34,634 nt of DNA, from the NCBI GenBank assembly GCA_025352005.1, contig JANXUE010000143.1, positions 1-34,634 of the forward strand. The letters are read 5' to 3'. This document shows positions 25,712-34,634 of the stretch, in pieces. A model generated the notes under the pieces. That model was not told where the DNA came from and searched no databases. It saw only the letters and a program-made list of their open reading frames with translations. Position 1 is the first letter of the stretch. Each line of letters starts with the position of its first letter. Source of the DNA: Frankiales bacterium (GTDB lineage: Bacteria; Actinomycetota; Actinomycetes; Mycobacteriales; SCTD01). The translations under genes were made by a program, and so were the position numbers.

Positions 25712-26788
25712 CTAGTAGACGCCGTCGCGCTGGGCCTTGGCCTTCGCGGCGAGGAACTCCTCGTAGGAGCTGGTGAACAGCGAGTGGCCGGCCTTGTCGA
25801 TCGTGATGAAGTAGAGCCAGTCCCCGGTGGCGGGTGTGAGCGCGGCCTGCAGGGCCTTCTCCCCTGGCGAGTCGATCGGCGTCGGCGGCAGGCCCTTGTT
25901 GCGGTAGGTGTTGAAGGGCGACTCGACGTTGATGTCGACCAGCGACAGCCGCGCCTTCTTCTGCTCGCGGAGGTAGTTGACGGTTGAGTCCAGCTGCAGC
26001 GGCATCCCCTTGGCGAGCCGGTTGAGCACGACCCTCGCGACCTTGGCCCGGTCGGCGTCCAGCGCGGTCTCCGCCTCGACGAGGCTGGCGATCTTGACGA
26101 TGTCGTAGGGCGTGAGACCCAGCTTGTGGGCGCCGCCCTCCAGGTCGAGCGCCGCGGCCTCGTCGTCGAACTTGCCGGTCATCTGGGTCAGGGCGGCGAC
26201 AGCGGCCGAGCCGGGCTCGACGTCGTAGGTGGCGGGGAACAGGAAGCCCTCGGGCTTGTTGCCCGCGTAGGCCGGCAGACCCAGGACGGTGGGGTTGGCC
26301 AGTGCCGCCAGCACGTCCTGCCGGCCCAACTGGGTGTAGGTCACCAGCCGGTCGACGACCAGCGCCAGACTGATGCCCTCGGGCAGCGTCACTCGCCCGC
26401 GCACCCGGCTCTTCGCGTCCAGCATCAGGGCGAGCGCATCGACCCCGGACATCCGGCGCCGCAGGCTGTAGTAGCCCGGCTGGAGCTTGCTGCTGCGAGG
26501 GTCGGCCTTGGCGGCCCTGGCGAAGGCCTGCTGGCTCTTCACGACGCCCTTCGCGACCAGCGTCGTGCCGATCGCGGACGCTGAGTCACCGGAGAGGACC
26601 CGCACCACCGCGGTGCCCGAGCCCTGGCCCGAGTAGTCCGGCGTGGCGAAGGCGCTGCCGTACAGCGCCTTCCCGCCCACCACCAAGGCGGCCAGCACAG
26701 CGAGCACGACGGTGCCGATGATCAGCAGCCCGACGGGCTTGGGGAGCCGTTTGGGGGGACGTCGGGTCTGTGTGTCGAGCAGGGTCAC
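25712..26788 (-). CDS. mltG: Endolytic murein transglycosylase MltG
   Basis: N-terminal TM then LysM/YceG-like domain; KIASLVEAETALDADRAKVARVVLNRLAKGMPLQLDSTVNYL...NTYRNKGLPPTPIDSPG; GTG at 26788 preferred over TTG at 26848. Confidence 0.93.
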   Translation of the reverse strand: MTLLDTQTRRPPKRLPKPVGLLIIGTVVLAVLAALVVGGKALYGSAFATPDYSGQGSGTAVVRVLSGDSASAIGTTLVAKGVVKSQQAFARAAKADPRSSKLQPGYYSLRRRMSGVDALALMLDAKSRVRGRVTLPEGISLALVVDRLVTYTQLGRQDVLAALANPTVLGLPAYAGNKPEGFLFPATYDVEPGSAAVAALTQMTGKFDDEAAALDLEGGAHKLGLTPYDIVKIASLVEAETALDADRAKVARVVLNRLAKGMPLQLDSTVNYLREQKKARLSLVDINVESPFNTYRNKGLPPTPIDSPGEKALQAALTPATGDWLYFITIDKAGHSLFTSSYEEFLAAKAKAQRDGVY

Positions 26789-26798
26789 GCCGATGATC

Positions 26799-27248
26799 CT
26801 AACTTTGGCGATCTTCGCAAGGGGCGCGCTGCCACCCACGACGCTCAAGGAAACCCTGCAGCAGGGCGACGGCCGCCGCCTGGTCGATGACCGCGCGGGC
26901 CCGCTTGCCCTTCCTGCCCGACGCGCGCAGGGCTGCGGCCGCGGTCACCGTGGTCAGCCGTTCGTCCACCAGCTCCACGGGTACGGCGACCTCGAGGGCG
27001 AGCGCGGCCGCCCAGTCGCGGGCCATCGCAGCGCTGGCGGACAGGCTCTGGCCGTTCAGGCTGGTCGGCAGCCCGACGACCACGAGGACCGCCTCCCGCT
27101 CGAGGACGATCTCGACGACCCGTGCCACGCCGGGAGCCGGGACGGTCTCGACCGGGCTGGCCAGGATGCGGTGCGGGTCGCTGGCAGCCACGCCGACCCG
27201 GACCGTCCCGACGTCGACGGCCACGACGACGCCGGGTGGGGCCGTCAC
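26799..27248 (-). CDS. ruvX: Holliday junction resolvase-like RuvX/YqgF
   Basis: VVVAVDVGTVRVGVAASDPHRILASPVETV...VVVGLPTSLNGQS...LVDERLTTVTA; probable GTG start at 27248. Confidence 0.92.
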   Translation of the reverse strand: MTAPPGVVVAVDVGTVRVGVAASDPHRILASPVETVPAPGVARVVEIVLEREAVLVVVGLPTSLNGQSLSASAAMARDWAAALALEVAVPVELVDERLTTVTAAAALRASGRKGKRARAVIDQAAAVALLQGFLERRGWQRAPCEDRQS

Positions 27249-27258
27249 GAGGCGGCCG

Positions 27259-29922
27259 TCACGAGGAGGTGGCGACCCGGCCGACGAGGTGCTCGGCAAG
27301 CTCCAGGGCTCGCCCGATCCCGGCCGGGTTCGTACCGCCGCCCTGGGCGACGTCGTCCTTGCCGCCGCCCTTGCCGTCGACAGCCGAGGCCACCTCTTTC
27401 AGCAGGTCGTTGGCCGACAGCCCACGTGCCCGGCCGGCATCGTTGACGGCGGCGACGAGCGTGGCCCGGTCACCACCGGCGGCGACGAGGACCGTTCCGG
27501 GACCGGTCAGGCGGTCCCGGATGTCCAGGGCCAGGCCACGGACGAGGTCGCTGGGGGTGCCGGCGGGCGCCTCGACGCCGACGAACGCCAGGCCGAACAC
27601 GTCCTTGGCGCCGGCCGCGAAGGCTGCTGCCTGCTGCAGGACCGCGCGTGCCTTCAGGGTCGACAGCTGCTTCTCGGCCTCGCGGAGCTTGTCCACGATC
27701 GACTGCACCCGCTCGGGCAGCTCCTCTGCGGGCACCTTGAAGACGCCGGCCAGCTGGGCGAGCAGCACGTGCTCACGTGCGAGGTAGGAGTAGGCGTCAA
27801 GCCCGACGAGGCCCTCGACCCGCCGCACCCCCGAGCCGATGGAGGCCTCGCTCAGCAGCTTGACCATGCCGAGCTGGCCGGACCGTGCAGCGTGCGTGCC
27901 ACCGCACAGCTCGCGCGCGTAGTCGCCCACCTCGACGACCCGCACCGCGTCGCCGTACTTCTCACCGAACAGCGCCATCGCCCCGATCCGGCGGGCCTGT
28001 TCCTGCGTGGTGACGAAGGCGCGCACCTCCAGGTCGGACAGCGCGATCGCGTTGATCTCCTGCTCGACGTCAGCCAGGACCGACGCCGGGACCGCGCTCG
28101 GGGAGGAGAAGTCGAAGCGGAAGCGGCCGGGCGCGTTGAGCGAGCCGGCCTGCGTCGCCTGCTCCCCGAGCGCATCCCGAAGCGCCTTGTGGACCAGGTG
28201 CGTGGCGGTGTGGGCCCGGCTCACCGCGCGCCGTCGCTGCACGTCCACCTCAGCCTGTACGGCGCCGCCGACGGTCACCTCACCGGACAGGACCCGCGCC
28301 CGGTGCACGACCAGCCCGGGCAGCGAGCGCTGCACGTCGAGGACCTCGAGCACGGTGCCGTCAGCCAGCACGAGCCGCCCGCGGTCCGCGAGCTGCCCCC
28401 CTCCCTCGGCGTAGAACGGCGTGCGGTCGAGCACGACCTCCACGCTCGCGCCCTCACCCGCGGCGCTGGCGCTGATCCCGTCGACCAGCAGCCCCCGGAC
28501 GGTTGCCCCACTGACGACCTCGTCGTACCCGGTGAAGTCCGTGGCGCCGGCAGTATCGAGCAGCGCGCGGTACGCCGAGACGTCGACGTGGCCAGTCTTC
28601 TTGGCCCTGCTGTCCTGCTTGGCCCGCTGCCGCTGCTCCTGCATGAGGGAGCGGAAGCCCTGCTCGTCGACGGTCAGTCCCTGCTCGGCTGCCATCTCCA
28701 GGGTCAGGTCGATCGGGAAGCCGTGCGTGTCGTGCAGGGCGAACGCGATTCCACCTGACAGGACGCCGCCGGCCTTGCGGGCCTGGGGAACGGCCGTGTC
28801 GAAGATCGACGCACCCTTGCTGATCGTCTCCAGGAAGGACGCCTCTTCCCCCTGCGCGACGGCCTGGATCCGACCGTGGTCCTCCACCAGGGTGGGGTAC
28901 TGCGGTCCCATCGCCGCGATCGTGACCTCGACCAGCTCCTGCACGGTCGGGTCGAGCGCTCCCAGCAGCCGCATCGCACGGACCGCCCGGCGGACGATCC
29001 GGCGCAGCACGTAGCCGCGACCCTCGTTGGACGGGATAATCCCGTCGCCCATCATCATCACGGCCGTACGGGTGTGGTCGGCGATCACGCGCAGGCGCAC
29101 GTCGGAGCCGTGGTCGGCGCCGTACCGCACGCCGGTCAGCTCGCTGGCGCGGTCCAGGATCGCCCGGCTGGTGTCGATCTCGTAGAGGTTGTCGACACCC
29201 TGCAGGATCGTCGCCATCCGCTCCAGGCCCATGCCGGTGTCGATGTTCTGCCTCGGCAGCGGGCCGGCGATGTCGAAGTCGACCTTCGAGCGTAGGTGGG
29301 ACAGCTGGAACTGCATGAAGACCAGGTTCCAGATCTCCAGGTACCGCTCGCCGTTGACCGCGGGACCACCCTCGGCTCCGTACGCCTCACCGCGGTCGTA
29401 GTTGATCTCCGAACAAGGGCCGCCGGGACCGGGAACGCCCATGTGCCAGTAGTTCTCAGACAGCCCGAGCCGCTGGATGCGCTCGTCCGGCACACCGACC
29501 TTGCGCCACAGGTCGTAGGCCTCGTCGTCGTCGAGGTAGACGGTCGGCCAGATCCTGGACTCCTGCAGCCCGTAGCCGCCGTCGGCGACCGGGCGGGTCA
29601 CCAGGTCGTAGGCGAACTCGATGGCGCCGGCCTTGAAGTAGTCGCCGAAGCTGAAGTTGCCTGCCATCTGGAAGAACGAGCCGTGCCGGGTGGTCTTCCC
29701 GACCTCGTCGATGTCCAGGGTGCGGACGCACTTCTGCACGCTGGTCGCCCGGGACCACGGCGCCGGCTGCTCACCGAGGAAATACGGCTTGAACGGCACC
29801 ATGCCCGCGTTGACGAGCAGCAGCGTCGGGTCGTCGGCGATCAGGGACGCCGACGCGACGACGGTGTGGCCGTTGCTCTCGAAGTGCCCCAGGAAGCGGT
29901 TGTGGATCTCCTCCGACCTCAT
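27259..29922 (-). CDS. alaS: Alanyl-tRNA synthetase
   Basis: 887 aa; [50 protein letters not shown]. Confidence 0.98.
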   Translation of the reverse strand: MRSEEIHNRFLGHFESNGHTVVASASLIADDPTLLLVNAGMVPFKPYFLGEQPAPWSRATSVQKCVRTLDIDEVGKTTRHGSFFQMAGNFSFGDYFKAGAIEFAYDLVTRPVADGGYGLQESRIWPTVYLDDDEAYDLWRKVGVPDERIQRLGLSENYWHMGVPGPGGPCSEINYDRGEAYGAEGGPAVNGERYLEIWNLVFMQFQLSHLRSKVDFDIAGPLPRQNIDTGMGLERMATILQGVDNLYEIDTSRAILDRASELTGVRYGADHGSDVRLRVIADHTRTAVMMMGDGIIPSNEGRGYVLRRIVRRAVRAMRLLGALDPTVQELVEVTIAAMGPQYPTLVEDHGRIQAVAQGEEASFLETISKGASIFDTAVPQARKAGGVLSGGIAFALHDTHGFPIDLTLEMAAEQGLTVDEQGFRSLMQEQRQRAKQDSRAKKTGHVDVSAYRALLDTAGATDFTGYDEVVSGATVRGLLVDGISASAAGEGASVEVVLDRTPFYAEGGGQLADRGRLVLADGTVLEVLDVQRSLPGLVVHRARVLSGEVTVGGAVQAEVDVQRRRAVSRAHTATHLVHKALRDALGEQATQAGSLNAPGRFRFDFSSPSAVPASVLADVEQEINAIALSDLEVRAFVTTQEQARRIGAMALFGEKYGDAVRVVEVGDYARELCGGTHAARSGQLGMVKLLSEASIGSGVRRVEGLVGLDAYSYLAREHVLLAQLAGVFKVPAEELPERVQSIVDKLREAEKQLSTLKARAVLQQAAAFAAGAKDVFGLAFVGVEAPAGTPSDLVRGLALDIRDRLTGPGTVLVAAGGDRATLVAAVNDAGRARGLSANDLLKEVASAVDGKGGGKDDVAQGGGTNPAGIGRALELAEHLVGRVATSS

Positions 29923-30170
29923 GGGCCGTCCAGCGCGTCGTGCCTGCCGTCCAGCCCCAGCTCGGTACGGAGCTCGTCCTCGCGCTCGGCCATGCCGGCC
30001 CGCACCTCGGAGCCGAAGTCGCGGATCGCGCCGCTGAGGTTGTTGAGCGCCCCGGACAGGCCGGACTGTACGCCAGCGGGCGTCAGCTTCTGGGCGGTCG
30101 CGGTGAGGCGGCGCACGATCAGCACACCCGCGGTCGCACCCAGGGCCACGTAGAACAGCCGTCTCGTCAT
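29919..30170 (-). CDS. Small membrane-anchored protein (DUF6167-like)
   Basis: 83 aa [37 protein letters not shown] overlaps on both sides. Confidence 0.65.
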   Translation of the reverse strand: MTRRLFYVALGATAGVLIVRRLTATAQKLTPAGVQSGLSGALNNLSGAIRDFGSEVRAGMAEREDELRTELGLDGRHDALDGP

Positions 30171-30574
30171 CGCTTCTTGTTCTCCGCCTTGATCTCAGCT
30201 TTGACGCGCTTCTCGATGTCCTTGGCGCTGCGCTTGCTCGCGGCGTTGCGGACGCCGTAGGAGAAGGCCGCGACCTTCACGACGGGGCTACCCAACGTCG
30301 CGGCAAACAGCGAGGTCAGAGCGCTCACGTTGCCGCTGATCGACTGGACGTTGGCGGTGATGGCGTCAACGCGAACCAGCTCGGAGTTGACCTGGGTCAC
30401 GGTGCCGGTGACCTCGCCGAGCAGCGGGACGGTGGTGGCCGTGAGCTCCGAAACGGTCTTGGTCAGCGCGTCGATCGTGCGGCTCAGCCGTAGGAAGACG
30501 TAGGTCAGCCCGAGCATGGCCAACGCGAAGAAGACCGCGAAGATCAGTCCGATGACGTTGCCGATGTCGACCAT
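30167..30574 (-). CDS. DUF948 membrane protein
   Basis: [59 protein letters not shown]. Confidence 0.85.
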   Translation of the reverse strand: MVDIGNVIGLIFAVFFALAMLGLTYVFLRLSRTIDALTKTVSELTATTVPLLGEVTGTVTQVNSELVRVDAITANVQSISGNVSALTSLFAATLGSPVVKVAAFSYGVRNAASKRSAKDIEKRVKAEIKAENKKR

Positions 30575-31960
30575 CTAGTGCTCCTTTGACGTGGCTGGCG
30601 GTTCTGTGCTGACCGGTGTGCGCGACCGGAACCCCTGTGTGACGTCCTCGGCAACGACCGTACGGTGCCCACGCAGAACCTCGCGCAAGCCCGCGAGCCG
30701 CTCTCGGGCGACGCGCTCGACCCCGAGGTCGCCCGGCGAGTAGTACTCCCGCCCGACGACCGGGTCGGGGGCGTACTGCTGAGCCACCACCCTCCCCGGG
30801 ACGTCGTGAGGGTAGCGGTAACCGGTGTGCCCGATCTTTCGGCTTCCCTCGTAGTGGGCGTCGCGCAGGTGCGGTGGCACCGTCCCCGTCAGCCCGCGGC
30901 GTACATCGTCGATGGCCGCGTCGATCGCGAGGATCACCGCGTTGCTCTTGGGCGCCAGCGCGAGGTGGATCGTGGCCTGGGCCAGGTTGATCCGCGCCTC
31001 GGGCATCCCGATCAGCTCCAGCGCGCTCGCGGCGGCCACCGCCGTCTGCAGCGCGCTCGGGTCAGCCATCCCGATGTCCTCGCTGGCGTGCACCACCAGC
31101 CGGCGGGCGATGAACCGCGGGTCCTCCCCCGCCTCGATCATCCGGGCCAGGTAGTGCAACGCGGCGTCCACGTCGGACCCGCGGATGCTCTTGATGAACC
31201 CGCTGATCACGTCGTAGTGCTGGTCACCGTCCCGGTCGTAGCGGACGGCCACGCGGTCGACGGCCTGCTCGAGCTTGTCGAGGGTCACCGTCCCGTCGTA
31301 CGCCGCCGCCTCCAGGGCTGTCAGCGCCCGGCGGGCGTCTCCGCCGGCCAGCCGCAGGAGGAACTCCATCGCGTCGTCGTCGACCGTTGCGTCGACCCCG
31401 CGTGGGTCGCTGGTGGCCCGTTCGACGACCGTCCGGATGTCGTCGTCGGACAGCGGCTGCAGGGTCAGCAGCAGGCTGCGGGACAGCAGCGGGCTGATGA
31501 TGCTGAAGAACGGGTTCTCGGTCGTGGCCGCCACCAGGGTGACCCAGCGGTTCTCGACGCTCGGCAGCAGCGCGTCCTGCTGGGTCTTGGAGAAGCGGTG
31601 CACCTCGTCGACGAACAGCACGGTCTGTGCGCCGGTCTCCCCCAGTGCCCGCTTGGCGTCCTCGACGACCTGCCGGACGTCCTTCACCCCGGCCGTCACG
31701 GCGGACAGCTCCCGGAACCGGCGCTGGGTGCTGCGGGCGATGGTCATGGCAAGGGTCGTCTTGCCCGTCCCGGGCGGTCCCCACAAGATCACGCTGAGCG
31801 GGGCGTCGCCTTCGACCAACCGCCGCAGCGGCGCCCCGGCGCCGAGTAGGTGCTGCTGGCCGACAACCTCGTCCAGCGTGCGGGGACGCATCCGTACCGC
31901 AAGCGGCGCGACGCGGGCAGCCGCGTCCTGCTCAGCGGCGTCGAACAGGGACGGCTCCAC
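30575..31960 (-). CDS. rarA: Replication-associated recombination protein RarA (MgsA)
   Basis: [74 protein letters not shown] start at 31960. Confidence 0.93.
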   Translation of the reverse strand: MEPSLFDAAEQDAAARVAPLAVRMRPRTLDEVVGQQHLLGAGAPLRRLVEGDAPLSVILWGPPGTGKTTLAMTIARSTQRRFRELSAVTAGVKDVRQVVEDAKRALGETGAQTVLFVDEVHRFSKTQQDALLPSVENRWVTLVAATTENPFFSIISPLLSRSLLLTLQPLSDDDIRTVVERATSDPRGVDATVDDDAMEFLLRLAGGDARRALTALEAAAYDGTVTLDKLEQAVDRVAVRYDRDGDQHYDVISGFIKSIRGSDVDAALHYLARMIEAGEDPRFIARRLVVHASEDIGMADPSALQTAVAAASALELIGMPEARINLAQATIHLALAPKSNAVILAIDAAIDDVRRGLTGTVPPHLRDAHYEGSRKIGHTGYRYPHDVPGRVVAQQYAPDPVVGREYYSPGDLGVERVARERLAGLREVLRGHRTVVAEDVTQGFRSRTPVSTEPPATSKEH

Positions 31961-32068
31961 CCTCTGGACCCTATGCGCGGCCCCCAGGGCGCTGCTCCTG
32001 TGGTTGACGGCCCTGGCGGTACGGCGACTTCGAACCGGCTGAACGCCGTCCTTGGCTAGCCTGAAAGG

Positions 32069-32809
32069 GTGCCCCCGACCGTCCTGACCTCCGCGGCGGA
32101 GGTGCTGCTCGCGACCGACCACGACCCCTACGCGCGCGGGTCGCTGCGGCGCTCTGACGTGTCCGGGTGGGCAGCGCACGGCGCGGTGGCCTGGCGCGCG
32201 ACGGACGCCGAGGAGCGACTTCCCTACCTGATGACATTGGGCCAGCCGGCCCAGGTCGCCCGGTTGGTCGAGGAGATCCTGCCCGAGCTGCGCGACCGTA
32301 CCCGCGTCACGCTGCCACGCGGGACGGCCGCGCTTCTGCCCGCGTGGGTGGCCCTGGACGGCACCGACTGGGACCACCGCTGGATGGGCGACACCCCATT
32401 GCTGCAGCCCGGTGAGGACCGCGTGGGGCCCGTCGACGAGGACGACGTCGCCTTGCTGCTCGCGGCGGCTTCACCGCACGCCTCGGCCCTCCCTGGCGAT
32501 CCTTCCGTCGTGCGCTGGCTCGGCGTCCGGGGTCCGGACGGCCTGCTGGCCTGTGCGGCGGACACCTCCGCCGCGACCCGGGTAGGCCACCTGTCCTCGA
32601 TCGCGGTGCACCCCGACGCCCGCGGTCAGGGGCTGGGCGCGGCGGTGACGGCCGCCGTGATCCGGCTCCTGTTCGCCGAAGGCTGCGACGTCGTACAGCT
32701 CGGGATGTACGCCGACAACACCGCCGGGCGGGCGCTCTATGACCGCCTCGGGATGCACGACGACCACCCCTTCACCAGTGGGCTGCTGCAGGTGCGCTCG
32801 CGCTGGTGA
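32069..32809 (+). CDS. GNAT-family N-acetyltransferase
   Basis: C-terminal [58 protein letters not shown] acetyl-CoA motif. Confidence 0.85.
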   Translation: MPPTVLTSAAEVLLATDHDPYARGSLRRSDVSGWAAHGAVAWRATDAEERLPYLMTLGQPAQVARLVEEILPELRDRTRVTLPRGTAALLPAWVALDGTDWDHRWMGDTPLLQPGEDRVGPVDEDDVALLLAAASPHASALPGDPSVVRWLGVRGPDGLLACAADTSAATRVGHLSSIAVHPDARGQGLGAAVTAAVIRLLFAEGCDVVQLGMYADNTAGRALYDRLGMHDDHPFTSGLLQVRSRW

Positions 32810-33003
32810 GTCGGCCGCGGTGAGTCGACCGGTCCGCGTCCTCGGCCGGCGCTACGTAGGCGACGGGTAAGCCGAAGACCTGCTCGTGCACGACCGGGAC
32901 CGAGCGATGTCGGTGACGGTCAGGCGGACAGGGGGCGACATCGTTCCAGAGGCGCTACTCCCGTTCGACACGATCCCGACGGCGGGTGTTCGACGAGACG
33001 GGG

Positions 33004-33783
33004 CTACACGGCCTCGGCGAGCGCCCGGTCACACCCGTCCTGTTCGGCACCGAACCAACGGCGCAGCAGCGCAGCCGGGTGGCTCCGCAGGACCTCGGCG
33101 CCGCGGGTCAGTTCGATGGCCGCCACGTACTTGCTGAACGAGACCGGCCGGGCGCCGAGGCCGACGAGCAGCCGGTCCACGTCGGTGCGGGGGCCGACGG
33201 ACTTCACCTCGAGGACGGTCAGGTCGGGCCGCAGCCTTGCGCCCCCGAAGCGCAGGTCGCGGTCCACGGTGACCCGGAGCTGCTCTATGGTCCCCACCAG
33301 TGTGGTGCGCCTGCAGGTCATGTCCACCGTCGGGCGGAGCCGGTCGACCACGTCGGGCAGGTATCGGGGGCCGTAACAGCGGTCCAGGGCATCGCGCAGA
33401 AACCCCCTGCCGGTGCTGTCGAGCTCGGTGGCGGCCCCGTCGAGGGCGTACTTCACGGTGTGGCCGCCACCCCCTTTGCCCTTGAGCTCCAGACGGACCA
33501 ATCCGCTGTCGAGGTAGCTCCTGGTCCGGGCCTTGAAGCGCCGGCGCACCCCCTGGGCGTGGTGCCGGGCCGTGAGCAGGTCGACGGTGTCGTAGTAGCG
33601 AGTCTGGTAGCGGCTGCTGCGTAAGCCATCGACCTCGAGAACCGCGACGTGACCGGCCAAAGCGTCGACCAGAGGGGTGAGTACGTCGGTGGCGATGACG
33701 TACTTGCGGTCCTGACGGGCCTGCAGGGAGCTGGCAGCTGACAGGTCCTGAAGGCAGATACCGGGGAGGTCCAGAAGGCTCAT
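33004..33783 (-). CDS. VTC domain (CYTH/polyphosphate polymerase-like) protein
   Basis: RQDRKYVIATDVL, SRYQTRYYDT, VRRRFKARTRSYLDSGLVRLELKGKGG, LTVLEVKSVG, FSKYVAAIEL; basic and acidic tunnel motifs look intact. Confidence 0.85.
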   Translation of the reverse strand: MSLLDLPGICLQDLSAASSLQARQDRKYVIATDVLTPLVDALAGHVAVLEVDGLRSSRYQTRYYDTVDLLTARHHAQGVRRRFKARTRSYLDSGLVRLELKGKGGGGHTVKYALDGAATELDSTGRGFLRDALDRCYGPRYLPDVVDRLRPTVDMTCRRTTLVGTIEQLRVTVDRDLRFGGARLRPDLTVLEVKSVGPRTDVDRLLVGLGARPVSFSKYVAAIELTRGAEVLRSHPAALLRRWFGAEQDGCDRALAEAV

Positions 33784-34406
33784 CGCAGATGCACCCGTTG
33801 GGTCGCCGGCAGTTCGGGGCTGCGGTCGGGCCGGACGTTGACGGGCGCCCCACGGGGGCGGTGACGCACCTCGACGCGGGTGGTCTCGCGGACGTAGTCG
33901 ACCTCGAGCACCTTGGTGCTGAGCACCTCGGTGGCCATCCGCTGTTCGAGGTCGAGCACAAGCGCAGTGCTGTCGGCGAGCACGCGGTCCAGCAGGACCT
34001 GGCTTGTCGTGGCCGCATCGGACAGCACCGGGCTGTCGACGAAGTACAGCGTCAGGAAGATCGCGGCGTCCAAGGCGACCGAAAGAGCCAGCGGCCGACC
34101 AGGCAGGGCGTTGACGAGAGCGGCGGCCAACGCAAGGAAGAAGTAAGCGATCTCTATGTTGGCGTAAGCCTCGCTGCGTAGCCGGATGATCGACAGGACA
34201 CCGAACACCCCGAAGCCCACACCCGCCGAAAGACTGTCGTTGGAAAGGAACGTCAACACCGCGAACAACCCGATGTTGAAGGACACGTAGACCGCGAACA
34301 GGTCCGGGCGGGCGTGCCGGCGCAGGAACATCGCACCCAGCGCGGTGATTGTCACGAGGTCCATGCAAAAGCGATAGAGACCGTCTGCGAGCGCGGGGCT
34401 GCTCAC
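33780..34406 (-). CDS. DUF4956 membrane protein
   Basis: Multiple TMs and GVGFGVFGVLSIIRLRSEAYANIEIAYFFLALAAALVNAL; ATGA overlap with the VTC gene. Confidence 0.83.
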   Translation of the reverse strand: MSSPALADGLYRFCMDLVTITALGAMFLRRHARPDLFAVYVSFNIGLFAVLTFLSNDSLSAGVGFGVFGVLSIIRLRSEAYANIEIAYFFLALAAALVNALPGRPLALSVALDAAIFLTLYFVDSPVLSDAATTSQVLLDRVLADSTALVLDLEQRMATEVLSTKVLEVDYVRETTRVEVRHRPRGAPVNVRPDRSPELPATQRVHLR

Positions 34407-34624
34407 GCTGCAGCTGCCGCACAGGTCAGGCCAGTGACCTGCAGAACGGGGTGCAGCTCGATCTCATCGACGGCAGCGCCCCGGGCGTTGTCGGCCTCGG
34501 TGTCTCCGGTATGGGGGGTGTCGTGGAACTGCACGCCGGTCAGTACAGCCGTGCCGGTCAGCGCTGTGTTCTTGCTGCGCAAGGCGGGGCAGGCACGCTG
34601 CACGGCGCCCCGGGCGGCCCCCAT
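34403..34624 (-). CDS. C-terminal part of an ORF running to the window edge; secreted-type domain ending DEIELHPVLQV
   Basis: TGVQFHDTPHTGDTEADNARGAAVDEIELHPVLQVTG resembles the ELHPV-type C-terminal motif of some secreted bacterial proteins; ORF probably continues beyond 34634. Confidence 0.45.
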   Translation of the reverse strand: MGAARGAVQRACPALRSKNTALTGTAVLTGVQFHDTPHTGDTEADNARGAAVDEIELHPVLQVTGLTCAAAAA

Positions 34625-34634
34625 GGCGGCGCGG

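Noticed and set aside
26887-28758. 623-aa plus-strand ORF opposite ruvX/alaS
   Set aside because: Antisense to unambiguous AlaS and RuvX; shadow ORF.
32810-33003. Possible ncRNA in the gap between the GNAT and VTC genes
   Set aside because: Convergent gene gap with only weak short inverted repeats; no supported structure.

Overview
High-GC window whose gene order and protein families look actinobacterial. Nearly everything is on the minus strand. Read in transcription order (right to left), a conserved housekeeping and shikimate backbone, alaS-ruvX-mltG-aroE ... aroC-aroK ... aroB-aroQ ... efp-nusB, is split by three cargo segments: (i) a complete type IV pilus (T4P) locus of about 17 kb between aroE and aroC (Roadblock, DUF4388 protein, MglA-like GTPase, pilB, pilT, pilC, pilA, second pilin, GspH/FimT, PilV-, PilW- and PilX-like proteins, pilD, pilM, pilN, pilO, PilP-like); (ii) a secreted fibronectin/Big_5-type Ig protein between aroK and aroB; (iii) an RHH antitoxin plus Doc-like toxin with a degenerate Fic motif between aroQ and efp. 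The most notable signal is in the leader of the major pilin gene: a near-consensus c-di-GMP-I (GEMM) aptamer (GGCAAACC, a GNRA-capped hairpin, GGGACGCAAAGCC, 3' CAGCCCAGCUGCC) at about 17255-17325. It is followed by overlapping hairpins and preceded by a sigma28/WhiG-like promoter candidate (TAAA-N16-GCCGAAGT). PilB has an MshEN-like N-terminus (two 24-residue motifs with a 5-residue spacer), so c-di-GMP may act on this pilus at both the RNA and motor levels. The right end holds DUF948 and DUF6167-like proteins, rarA, a GNAT, a VTC-domain protein, a DUF4956 membrane protein and a truncated ORF. I found no tRNA, rRNA, CRISPR or transposase. All family calls come from reading the translations; no database search was run.
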